Assembly (NCBI GenBank): GCA_004376205.1
Contig: SOKG01000252.1
Coordinates: forward strand, 1-11,010
Origin: Dehalococcoidia bacterium
GTDB taxonomy: Bacteria > Chloroflexota > Dehalococcoidia > SZUA-161
DNA: 11,010 nucleotides
Reading direction: 5' to 3'
Below the pieces are notes generated by a model. It had not been told where the DNA came from and did not search any database. It saw only the letters and a program-made list of their open reading frames with translations. The translations under genes and the position numbers were made by a program. Shown in pieces: positions 5,457 through 11,010 of the stretch (positions are counted from its first letter, which is position 1; each line of letters starts with the position of its first letter).

Positions 5457-6647
5457 TTAAATGACGCCTTCCTCTCTCAACTTCGCTAGCTGCTTTTCAC
5501 TGTAGCCTAAGCGCCTAGAGTAAACCTCCTCGTTGTGTTCGCCCAGCACTGGGGCCCTCCTCGCCTGCCACGGCGTTTCGCCAAGCTTAAAGGGAGCGCC
5601 GGGGTAAGTGAGCTTACCTACTACGGGATGGTCTATATCTACAAAATACCCTCTGGCTTTGTGCTGAGGCATATCGAAGATCTGCTCGGTGTTGGGAACC
5701 ACGGTTAGAGGCAGCCTGAGCTCCTGAGCTGCGTGGAAGACATCCTCCATGCGTTTTCCCCGCAACCAGGAAACTATGATGGAGGTTATTTCATCACGGC
5801 GCTCCTCTCGCATCATTGGAGTCTCGTACTCAGGCTTGTCCCTAAGCTCGGGCATCCCGAGCAGGGTACAGAGTGACTCCCAATGGGTTTGAGTTGGAAG
5901 ATAGAACCCAACATAGCCGTCCTCGCAGGGAAGAATACCCCAGGGGAAATGGATGCCTGCCCTCTTCCTGATGAATCCGGCCATGGAAAAGACCAATGTC
6001 ATCGACGGTTGCATGGTGTGGAAAGCTTCCAACATTGAGACGTCCACGTGTTGCCCCACACCGGTTTCGTCCCTGTGATATAGAGCCGATAGTGCGGCCA
6101 GTGCGCCGTAGACACCAGCCACGTACTCAGCCACGTTGGAGCCCATTTTCAGTGGTTCCCGGTCAGGCTCACCCAACTCGTAGAGAATACCGCTCAATCC
6201 CCAGATAGTGAGATCGGTTGCCCTGCAGTCACGATAGGGCCCGGTCTGCCCAAAGTTGGAGATAGAGACCATCACCAGGCTGGGGCTTATCTTTTTCAAG
6301 GTCTCATAATCCAGCCCTAAGCCGGGCATCACCCGCGGGCTAAAGTTCTCAACCACGACATCTGCCTGTTTTGCCAGCTCCTTTAGAATCCCCACCCCGG
6401 TGACGCTCTTCAGGTTCAGTGTGATGCTTTTCTTGTTGGTGTTGAGGTACAAGAAAAGCCCGCTGCTCTCAGGATGAGGTTTATCGTCGGGAAATGGGCC
6501 CATACCCCTGGCACCGTCTCCCAGGCTTGGTCTCTCAACCTTGATCACATCGGCGCCATAGTCAGCCAATATCTTGGTGCAGTAGGGGCCAGCGACATAG
6601 TGGGTCAGGTCCAGCACCCGAACCCCCGACAAAGCTTTTTCTGCCAT
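5457..6647 (-). CDS. Family III CoA-transferase (CaiB/BaiF type), Glu at the nucleophile position
   Basis: This 396-residue protein has the usual length and the family signatures: LSGVRVLDLTHYVAGPYCT (6-24), LADYGADVIKVERP (27-40), VVENFSPRVMPGLGLDY (98-114) and FGQTGPYRD (132-140). GVGQHVDVSMLE (196-207) comes next, and DMPQHKARGYF in the C-terminal half. At the catalytic position, where the neighbour has M-A-D-P-A-A-G, this protein reads V-A-E-Y-V-A-G, with Glu174 in place of Asp. It may be a non-catalytic partner subunit, or a functional Glu variant. Known heteromeric members of this family (for example BbsEF or SmtAB) set the precedent for a two-subunit enzyme. AGGAGG lies five bases before ATG 6647. 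It is the promoter-proximal gene of the pair. The acyl substrate is unknown. Confidence 0.88.
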   Translation of the reverse strand: MAEKALSGVRVLDLTHYVAGPYCTKILADYGADVIKVERPSLGDGARGMGPFPDDKPHPESSGLFLYLNTNKKSITLNLKSVTGVGILKELAKQADVVVENFSPRVMPGLGLDYETLKKISPSLVMVSISNFGQTGPYRDCRATDLTIWGLSGILYELGEPDREPLKMGSNVAEYVAGVYGALAALSALYHRDETGVGQHVDVSMLEAFHTMQPSMTLVFSMAGFIRKRAGIHFPWGILPCEDGYVGFYLPTQTHWESLCTLLGMPELRDKPEYETPMMREERRDEITSIIVSWLRGKRMEDVFHAAQELRLPLTVVPNTEQIFDMPQHKARGYFVDIDHPVVGKLTYPGAPFKLGETPWQARRAPVLGEHNEEVYSRRLGYSEKQLAKLREEGVI

Positions 6648-6739
6648 GTGCCCCTCCTCTCATTGCTTGTGCTCCCTTTAGAGGGTTGTTCTATAATAAA
6701 TTACCTGTAATTGGCCGTTTCCCTACCTAAGAAAGCCAT

Positions 6740-6836
6740 CGCCTGAGGCGTTCAAACAAGGCCTCGGAAACGATCGTTTCAGAAGGAAAAGACCCTGAGT
6801 TCTCAACTAGGGGTATGGCTTCACCATAACCATACC
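6740..6836. other. Palindrome cluster upstream of the CoA-transferase pair
   Basis: Three dyads lie in the 207-bp gap between the regulator gene and the CoA-transferases: CGCCTGAGGCG (6740-6750), the perfect 14-bp palindrome GAAACGATCGTTTC (6767-6780), and GGTATGG/CCATACC (6812-6818 and 6830-6836). The 14-bp palindrome has the size and symmetry expected of an operator for a dimeric regulator such as a LuxR-type protein. None is followed by a T tract on the minus strand, so they do not look like intrinsic terminators. No gene is visible in 6648-6854. Confidence 0.4.
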
Positions 6837-6854
6837 AGCGGGAAGATGCCTGGG

Positions 6855-7196
6855 CTATTCGATGCCTGATAGTGGTCGAGCCTGCTCAAGCTTCGATTTC
6901 AGTAGTTGGGCTACCGTCTCTGTCGCCTCTGGGCCCAGGGACGCAAGCAGAGCTGCCAGCTCGTCCAGGGAATAGAGCTCTTGGGTGTCCAAGAGACCTC
7001 GCTTCATGGCCAGGATAACTGCCTGCGCCCTGTTGCGCGCTTTGAGCTTGACGCATGCCTGGTGCAGGCATATCTTTACCGTGCTGGTGGATGTGAAAAG
7101 ACGTCGAGCGATTTCCCGATTAGTCAGCCCCCGGCCGACCAGGACAAGCACTTTTCGCTCCCTCTGGGTCAGCACGCTATCTTGTCGCTCTCCCAT
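6855..7196 (-). CDS. Small stand-alone LuxR/GerE-type HTH transcriptional regulator
   Basis: The protein is nearly all DNA-binding domain. From ATG 7196 it has 113 residues. The LuxR helix-turn-helix begins at LTQRERKVLVLVGRGLTNRE and continues with IARRLFTSTSTVKICLHQA and KLKARNRAQAVILAMKRGLL. A short acidic/helical tail of about 40 residues (DELAALLASLGPEATETVAQ) follows. There is no receiver or autoinducer domain, so its signal input is unknown. A TTG at 7232 would give 125 residues. However, the promoter at 7238-7266 predicts transcription starting at about 7231, which would leave that TTG at or before the transcript end, so ATG 7196 is preferred despite lacking a Shine-Dalgarno. It lies upstream of, and on the same strand as, the CoA-transferases and divergent from the hydrolase gene. 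Either is a plausible target. Confidence 0.8.
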   Translation of the reverse strand: MGERQDSVLTQRERKVLVLVGRGLTNREIARRLFTSTSTVKICLHQACVKLKARNRAQAVILAMKRGLLDTQELYSLDELAALLASLGPEATETVAQLLKSKLEQARPLSGIE

Positions 7197-7237
7197 GGCG
7201 TACCACGGCACCAAACTGGCACAATCCGGCAAAGAGA

Positions 7238-7266
7238 ACTTTACTGGGCGGGCTGGTTTTTGTCAA
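7238..7266 (-). promoter_or_regulatory. Promoter of the LuxR-type regulator gene
   Basis: On the minus strand a perfect TTGACA (7266 to 7261) is separated by 17 bp from TAAAGT (7243 to 7238), which matches the -10 consensus at four of six positions. The predicted start point is about 7231. This helps to choose ATG 7196 as the translation start. Confidence 0.55.
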
Positions 7267-7316
7267 GACACCGCAATGCCCAATTCTATTCTTTTCTCAT
7301 TTGCCAAGCTGGAGTG

Positions 7317-7346
7317 CTGACTTCCGGGATCGCCTGATGTTATAAT
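7317..7346 (+). promoter_or_regulatory. Extended -10 promoter of the hydrolase gene group
   Basis: A perfect TATAAT (7341-7346) is preceded by TG at 7338-7339, forming an extended -10 element. The -35 is CTGACT (7317-7322, 18-bp spacer) or TGACTT (7318-7323, 17-bp spacer). Transcription from about 7353 gives a leader of about 33 nt that holds the ribosome binding site AAGGGGG (7374-7380). Confidence 0.65.
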
Positions 7347-7385
7347 CTACCTAGACCGCAGAGTTCGAATACCAAGGGGGTTGAG

Positions 7386-8129
7386 TTGAAGCTAGTAGAC
7401 AATTTCTATGCATACCTTTGGCCTGGCGTCACCATGGCTGAGATGCAAACATACGGAAATAATTGCAACTCCTATGTTGTCGCCAAAGCCCTTCCTGAAA
7501 ACAAACACGTTCTTGTAGACCCCGGGATGGTGGTTAACGAGGCCAGGCAGAATTGCCTGGAGCGGCTGATCTCCGAGATGGGCAAGGAAGGGTTGAAGAT
7601 CGAGGATGTGGGTTTGATACTCAATACACATGCCCATCCGGACCACTATGGGGCATCTGAAGCGATCAGAAAAATGAGCGGCGCACAGGTCGCCATCGCC
7701 AAGGGGGATGACGAGTTCCTCAAGCTGGCGAAAGGTGAAATGGCCCAGGTCCTCAAGCAGATGGGCTTCGAGATGCCAGAGATCCACCCGGATTTCTACC
7801 TTACGGAGGGCGAACTGCGTCTCGACCAGGATCTGGTCGCCAGAATAATGCTTACCCCCGGCCACTCGCAGGGTCATATATCAATCTATTGGCCGGATGC
7901 CAAGGTTTTCATGGGAGGAGACCTGATCTTCCACGGTAGCACTGGACGCGTGGATATCCCCGGCGGCAGCGGCCAGTCGCTCAAAGAGAGCATAGAGAGG
8001 GTTGCCGAACTGGACGTCGAGTACTTGCTAACCGGTCACCAGTACGGTGCCCCGGGAATCATACAGGGTAAAGAAGAGATAAGGAAGAACTTCGAGACTA
8101 TCAGGAGATACATCTTCCCCTATCTCTGA
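7386..8129 (+). CDS. Metallo-beta-lactamase-fold hydrolase (glyoxalase II-like)
   Basis: This 247-residue soluble protein has the complete metal-binding set of the superfamily. THAHPDH (81-87, with His82, His84, Asp86 and His87), PGHSQGH (158-164, His160), GGDLIF (177-182, Asp179) and TGHQ (216-219, His218) predict a two-metal hydrolase. FHGSTGRVDIPGGSGQSL (182-199) is the segment typical of glyoxalase II and related thioester or sulfur hydrolases. YGNNCNSYVV (23-32) and the VLVDPGM strand (42-48) form the first sheet. It starts at TTG 7386, with AAGGGGG five bases upstream. No lid domain for glutathione can be identified, so a general thioesterase or other hydrolase role is as likely as hydroxyacylglutathione hydrolysis. 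The proximity of acyl-CoA genes is suggestive only. Confidence 0.88.
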   Translation: MKLVDNFYAYLWPGVTMAEMQTYGNNCNSYVVAKALPENKHVLVDPGMVVNEARQNCLERLISEMGKEGLKIEDVGLILNTHAHPDHYGASEAIRKMSGAQVAIAKGDDEFLKLAKGEMAQVLKQMGFEMPEIHPDFYLTEGELRLDQDLVARIMLTPGHSQGHISIYWPDAKVFMGGDLIFHGSTGRVDIPGGSGQSLKESIERVAELDVEYLLTGHQYGAPGIIQGKEEIRKNFETIRRYIFPYL

Positions 8130-8188
8130 GTTCTCCTGCCTTGCTAGGCTAAGGATTAGTACGCTGAAATAAGGAGCAGGACAAGGAC

Positions 8189-8755
8189 ATGTCAAGCGAG
8201 AATGAGAAGGTAAAGAGTGCACTGGAGATCGCTTTGGAGAAAGCCCAGAAGCTGGGTGCTCTATCTGAAGAGGAAAGGCAGAGATTAAGGGATGAGGAGC
8301 TCGCAGCAGCCGGGGAAGCTCTGGCCAAGCGCTACCTGAACGGATTGCCGCTTCGCGACATTGATGTAGAGCTGGGAAGGCGCCGAGAGGAGGACCGCCA
8401 GATAATTAGCCGCAATCTGCTGTCGAGTCTGGTAGATAAGATTGACATGGAGCACATTGCGGGGGCCGAGAGGATACTGGCTGCCATTCAGCATCTATCT
8501 GGGGATTCAGGGGTTGTCCAGAGCATGAGAGATCTCCTGCGGGAGTACCAAAGCGCGACGGAGAAGGCCTGGCGGGAAAACGGCAGCGCGCTGGAGGCAG
8601 CCAAGAGGAGTGAATTGGAGCTAAAGGGGATATCCGGCTCCGCCGTTGACCCCGCAATTGAAACCTCCCCGGAATGGCTCCAGATACGGCACCGGTTGGA
8701 CACCGATTATCAGGAGCGCCTGGAGGAGATAAAGCGTAAGTGCAAAAACCTCTGA
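8189..8755 (+). CDS. Uncharacterised charged helical protein
   Basis: I do not recognise this 188-residue protein with confidence. It is rich in Glu, Lys, Arg, Ala and Leu and has no signal peptide or membrane segment. Helices at about 4-50, 60-100, 105-150 and 165-186 are likely, several with coiled-coil-like spacing (for example EERQRLRDEELAAAGEALAK). A short less helical stretch, GISGSAVDPAIETSPEWL (about 147-164), looks like a conserved signature because it breaks the helical pattern. The ATG is preceded by AAGGAG (8171-8176) at a long 12-base spacing. It follows the hydrolase by 59 bp and precedes the methyltransferase by 79 bp on the same strand, so co-transcription is likely. An accessory or assembly role is possible but unsupported. 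Confidence 0.75.
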   Translation: MSSENEKVKSALEIALEKAQKLGALSEEERQRLRDEELAAAGEALAKRYLNGLPLRDIDVELGRRREEDRQIISRNLLSSLVDKIDMEHIAGAERILAAIQHLSGDSGVVQSMRDLLREYQSATEKAWRENGSALEAAKRSELELKGISGSAVDPAIETSPEWLQIRHRLDTDYQERLEEIKRKCKNL

Positions 8756-8763
8756 GGGCCAAA

Positions 8764-8780
8764 TGGAACACAAGGTTCCG
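8764..8780 (+). other. Small hairpin between the helical protein and the methyltransferase
   Basis: GGAAC (8765-8769) and GTTCC (8775-8779) form a 5-bp stem, extendable by a T-G wobble pair, with a 5-nt loop. No T tract follows, so it does not look like an efficient terminator. It may only reduce read-through or stabilise the upstream mRNA. Confidence 0.3.
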
Positions 8781-8834
8781 TAGCTCCGACCTTATCCTTC
8801 GATCACTTCTCATCTGCTAGCAAGGAGGAAGCTC

Positions 8835-9827
8835 ATGAACTTGTTTGATGCTGACAATCTAGAGGCGGCAACGGCATTACTGGAACTCAACTGGCAATAT
8901 CGGGCGTCACGGGCTCTGATGACAGCTCATCAGCTTGGCATTTTTGAAGCGCTTCGGGAGCCGAAAACGGCTGCGGATGTGGCAGCACAGTGCGGCACCG
9001 ACACGGGCATGACCGAGAAGCTGCTCATCGCCTGCTGCTCCCTTGGCGTTGTGCGGCGTGATGGCGACCATTTTGTGCTGACTCGGTTGGCATGCGATAC
9101 CCTCTTACCCGAAAGCGCACGCTATCTCGGCGGCGTTCTCGATCACAGCGAAACCCTGTGGTGGGTCTTCACGGGGCTCCCCGATATAATACGAACGGGA
9201 GGGCGTGGAGAAGCACCCAAGCCACCTGAAGCTTTCATTTCCCGCTGGCATGAGCATTGGATCTGGGCCATGCATGGCAATGCTGCCAATGGTGTGGCGC
9301 AATGGGTGGCGAGACAACTTGACTTGAGTGACCGAAGCCTGCTGCTCGATGTCGGTGGAGGCCCGGGCACTTACAGCATTGCCCTGTGCCAACGCTTCAC
9401 CAATCTAAAGGCTGTCGTATGGGATGTGTCACAAACCATTGCTATTGCCGAGCAGGTGATCGAGCGGTTCCAGATGAAAGACCGCATCGCCGTGCAAGAA
9501 GGTGACTGGAACCGTGACGAGTTCGGTGAAGGTTATGATTGCCTATTGATGTCCAACATCTTGCATGGGCACGGCAGTCAAGCAGAGACGAGGCTGGAGC
9601 AGGGAATGCGTGCGCTGGTGCCAGGCGGAATGCTTATCGCGCACGACTTTCTGCTAAACAATGACAAAAGTGGGCCTCTACCAGCAGCGCTGTTCAACTT
9701 GATGATCGGTGCCTACACGGTGAACGAGCTGATTGCTGTCATTCGCTCGGTGGGTTTCGCCGACGCGTCTCTTATTGCCTATAACGGCCAGCGAGGGGCC
9801 GGCATTGTCACGGCAATGCGTCCGTAG
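8835..9827 (+). CDS. SAM-dependent O-methyltransferase-like protein (plant/ASMT-type, dimerisation + methyltransferase_2 domains)
   Basis: This 330-residue protein has the two-domain plan of small-molecule O-methyltransferases. An N-terminal winged-helix dimerisation region (about 15-105) contains LGIFEALREPKTAADVAAQC (34-53). A Rossmann methyltransferase domain follows from about 165. The SAM-binding glycine loop is LLLDVGGGPGTYSIAL (169-184), the ribose-binding acidic strand is VVWDVS (194-199), and EGDWNRDEF (222-230) and YDCLLMSNILHGHG (234-247) follow. The post-glycine strand is VPGGMLIAHDF (262-272). The family catalytic base is expected near His245 in this last-but-one block, but I cannot confirm it. 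AAGGAGG lies six bases before ATG 8835. The acceptor is unknown; natural-product or quinone-like substrates are typical of the family. The 3' end overlaps the convergent glycosyltransferase by 20 bp. Confidence 0.88.
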   Translation: MNLFDADNLEAATALLELNWQYRASRALMTAHQLGIFEALREPKTAADVAAQCGTDTGMTEKLLIACCSLGVVRRDGDHFVLTRLACDTLLPESARYLGGVLDHSETLWWVFTGLPDIIRTGGRGEAPKPPEAFISRWHEHWIWAMHGNAANGVAQWVARQLDLSDRSLLLDVGGGPGTYSIALCQRFTNLKAVVWDVSQTIAIAEQVIERFQMKDRIAVQEGDWNRDEFGEGYDCLLMSNILHGHGSQAETRLEQGMRALVPGGMLIAHDFLLNNDKSGPLPAALFNLMIGAYTVNELIAVIRSVGFADASLIAYNGQRGAGIVTAMRP

Positions 9828-10761
9828 CTCTCCCCAGACGGTTTCCCAGTTGGCTAGGTACTGAGGGTAACAGGCGCGTATTTGTAACCAAACGCGGAAC
9901 TCGCCTGGAACGGCAGAGCTGCTCTGCCAGCTCAAAGTGCTTCAAGGCCTGATTTCTCCATGAGAACTCCCCTGCATATCCCACCGCTCCCTCTGACATC
10001 TTGTTCCTGAGCCCAAGGTTGAGTATAAGCTCTTTGATCCCGGCAATCAGTTGTGCGAAGTCTGCACTAGTCAACCCACCGGCTATTCTCACGGTTTCGC
10101 CAACAGCCTCCAGGTCGCGGCAGGCAATTGTAGCCCCAGCACCCAAGGCATGCGCCACAATTCCGCTCTGAGTGCAATCGCTTGGCCAGTAGAAATAGAC
10201 ATCCAAAGCCCTTAGCAGGACAGGGAGCATATCCTCAGGCAGATAAGTCTCCAAGAAGAACTCTCCTGCACCGTTGTAGCTGGTCCTCAATTCCGCGGCA
10301 CACTCGCTATCGTTGACATTATCGACTTGCCGCAAGATGCCGACATAGACCGCTGCGATCTTTCTCCGAGGCAGCAGCTGCCGCAGGGTATTACGGGCAT
10401 GATAGAGGAGCCCAATACCTTTGTGGGCGGTGACGAATCCAGCCCCGCCCATTACCACCGTTTCCGGGTCAAGCAACACACGTTGCTGCCTCAAGTTATC
10501 CTTACTTGCCTGATTCAGACCGGATTCACCCACTAGATAGTCATGAATCCTCGCCTTGGCTTCCGCTCTGCTCATCCTAGCTACTTCAGGATAGAGAGGA
10601 GTACCATGCCATATCACATGCACCTTGTCACTATACTCCGGGAAGGCACGAGTGACTGCCTTATACACACCATCGCTGAACACCGTGATCGCATCCGTGC
10701 GGGGTAGCAGCAAATGCAGTAAGGAGTACTCCTGCCTACGCAGGCCGTAAGGGGGTCTCAC
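9808..10761 (-). CDS. Glycosyltransferase (GT4-like), main part of a frameshifted gene
   Basis: This 317-codon frame holds most of a GT-B glycosyltransferase, which would transfer a sugar from a nucleotide donor to a surface or cell-wall acceptor. HLLLPRTDAITVFSDGV (16-32) and DKVHVIWHGTPL (45-56) match the end of the N-terminal Rossmann domain, including the HG-tipped strand. GGAGFVTAHKGIGLLYHA (104-121) begins the donor domain with its lysine-glycine motif. DCTQSGIVAHALGAGATIA (195-213) and DLEAVGE (216-222) correspond to the donor-binding E-x7-E-like region. The frame starts at a GTG that is not a real start: it continues the neighbouring N-terminal frame (10736-11010) after a one-base shift. 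The tail beyond about residue 290 looks poorly conserved. It overlaps the methyltransferase end, tail to tail. Confidence 0.75.
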   Translation of the reverse strand: MRPPYGLRRQEYSLLHLLLPRTDAITVFSDGVYKAVTRAFPEYSDKVHVIWHGTPLYPEVARMSRAEAKARIHDYLVGESGLNQASKDNLRQQRVLLDPETVVMGGAGFVTAHKGIGLLYHARNTLRQLLPRRKIAAVYVGILRQVDNVNDSECAAELRTSYNGAGEFFLETYLPEDMLPVLLRALDVYFYWPSDCTQSGIVAHALGAGATIACRDLEAVGETVRIAGGLTSADFAQLIAGIKELILNLGLRNKMSEGAVGYAGEFSWRNQALKHFELAEQLCRSRRVPRLVTNTRLLPSVPSQLGNRLGRATDALP

Positions 10762-11010
10762 TGCTTTGAAAGTGAAGCGAGTGGAGAGAAACTACTTTTA
10801 CGTTGTCTAAGCCTTTGAGCATTTTAACGAACCTGAGGTCGCCTCTCCATATACCGAATTCGTGTTGAAACCAGAGAACTTGGTCTTGATTTGGCTCCAG
10901 TCCCTCCGAGATAGAACTTGCAGAGTAATCATCAAAGCTAGGTATGCAATAACGAACGTGGGTGCTTAGCAATGTTTGGTCATCGCTCAGGGGCCCCCTG
11001 CAGTTATCCA
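10736..11010 (-). CDS. N-terminal fragment of the same glycosyltransferase, partial at the window edge
   Basis: This frame remains open through the right edge of the window, so the real start is outside. A TTG at 10972 is not needed as a start. It encodes QVLWFQHEFGIWRGDLRF and NVKVVSLHSLHFQSSETP. The first is the His-Glu-Phe-Gly-Ile-containing strand usual in GT4 N-terminal domains. The frame then ends prematurely (LRPA, stop). Dropping one base from the run of five G (10751-10755 on the plus strand) would join SSETP directly to YGLRRQEYS of the downstream frame, restoring one continuous enzyme. The gene is therefore either a recent pseudogene or a sequencing/assembly error at the homopolymer. 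Confidence 0.7.
   Translation of the reverse strand, partial: DNCRGPLSDDQTLLSTHVRYCIPSFDDYSASSISEGLEPNQDQVLWFQHEFGIWRGDLRFVKMLKGLDNVKVVSLHSLHFQSSETPLRPA

Noticed and set aside
6692..6697. TATAAT on the plus strand and TATTAT on the minus strand (6698 to 6693) upstream of the CoA-transferases
   Set aside because: No acceptable -35 box at 16-18 bp was found on the minus strand, and nothing is encoded downstream on the plus strand. A CoA-transferase promoter is likely here but cannot be fixed.
7392..7877. Minus-strand 161-codon frame opposite the hydrolase
   Set aside because: The plus-strand frame has the complete metal-binding motif set, promoter and ribosome binding site. The antisense frame is a by-product of codon bias.
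8764..8780. Hairpin considered as an intrinsic terminator
   Set aside because: The stem is only 5 bp and is followed by GTAGCTCCG, with no T tract.
1..11010. CRISPR arrays, tRNA or rRNA genes
   Set aside because: No regularly spaced repeats, no tRNA cloverleaf and no rRNA signatures were seen by eye on either strand.

Overview
The window comes from a bacterial chromosome of moderately high GC. It carries comEA-comEC DNA-uptake genes, a pair of family III CoA-transferases, a LuxR-type regulator, a metallo-beta-lactamase-fold hydrolase, an unknown helical protein, a SAM methyltransferase and a GT4-like glycosyltransferase. Sigma-70/sigma-A-type promoters (TTGACA/TATAAT-like, 17-18 bp spacers) and Shine-Dalgarno sites are readable on both strands. 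Abundant CaiB/BaiF-type CoA-transferases beside a ComEA/ComEC locus would fit an uncultured Chloroflexota (Dehalococcoidia-like) or another anaerobic/sediment lineage. That assignment is an impression from gene style only, with low confidence.

Layout. 1-206: strong promoter, 5' hairpin and long leader of the competence operon. 207-3341 (+): comEA then comEC, separated by about 170 bp that hold a compact 89-bp nested palindromic unit. 3366-4108: a 723-bp, AT-richer insertion cassette with perfect 11-bp terminal inverted repeats (GTAGTGGGTCA) and perfect 10-bp flanking direct repeats (CTAAAGATCG). Its only cargo is an overlapping antitoxin-toxin-like gene pair driven by a near-consensus promoter that predicts a leaderless mRNA. 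It carries no transposase. 4115-6647 (-): two tandem CoA-transferases, one with the usual Asp nucleophile position and one with Glu there. 6648-6854: spacer with several palindromes. 6855-7196 (-): a small stand-alone LuxR HTH protein. 7233-7385: divergent promoter region. 7386-9827 (+): hydrolase, unknown helical protein and O-methyltransferase-like gene. 9808-11010 (-): a glycosyltransferase gene running off the right edge and interrupted by a one-base frameshift at a run of five G/C.

How it works together. ComEA is predicted to bind incoming DNA at the membrane and ComEC to pass single strands through it. The cassette has slipped into what would otherwise be a 40-bp gap between the convergent stops of comEC and a CoA-transferase, damaging neither gene. 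The two CoA-transferases probably act together in acyl-CoA metabolism, possibly as a heteromer. The small LuxR protein lies upstream on the same strand and is a candidate regulator. The hydrolase group has its own extended -10 promoter.

The most interesting item is the transposase-less toxin-antitoxin insertion cassette. It resembles the general concept of a mobile insertion cassette (passenger genes between IS-like ends), but with an addiction module as its only cargo.
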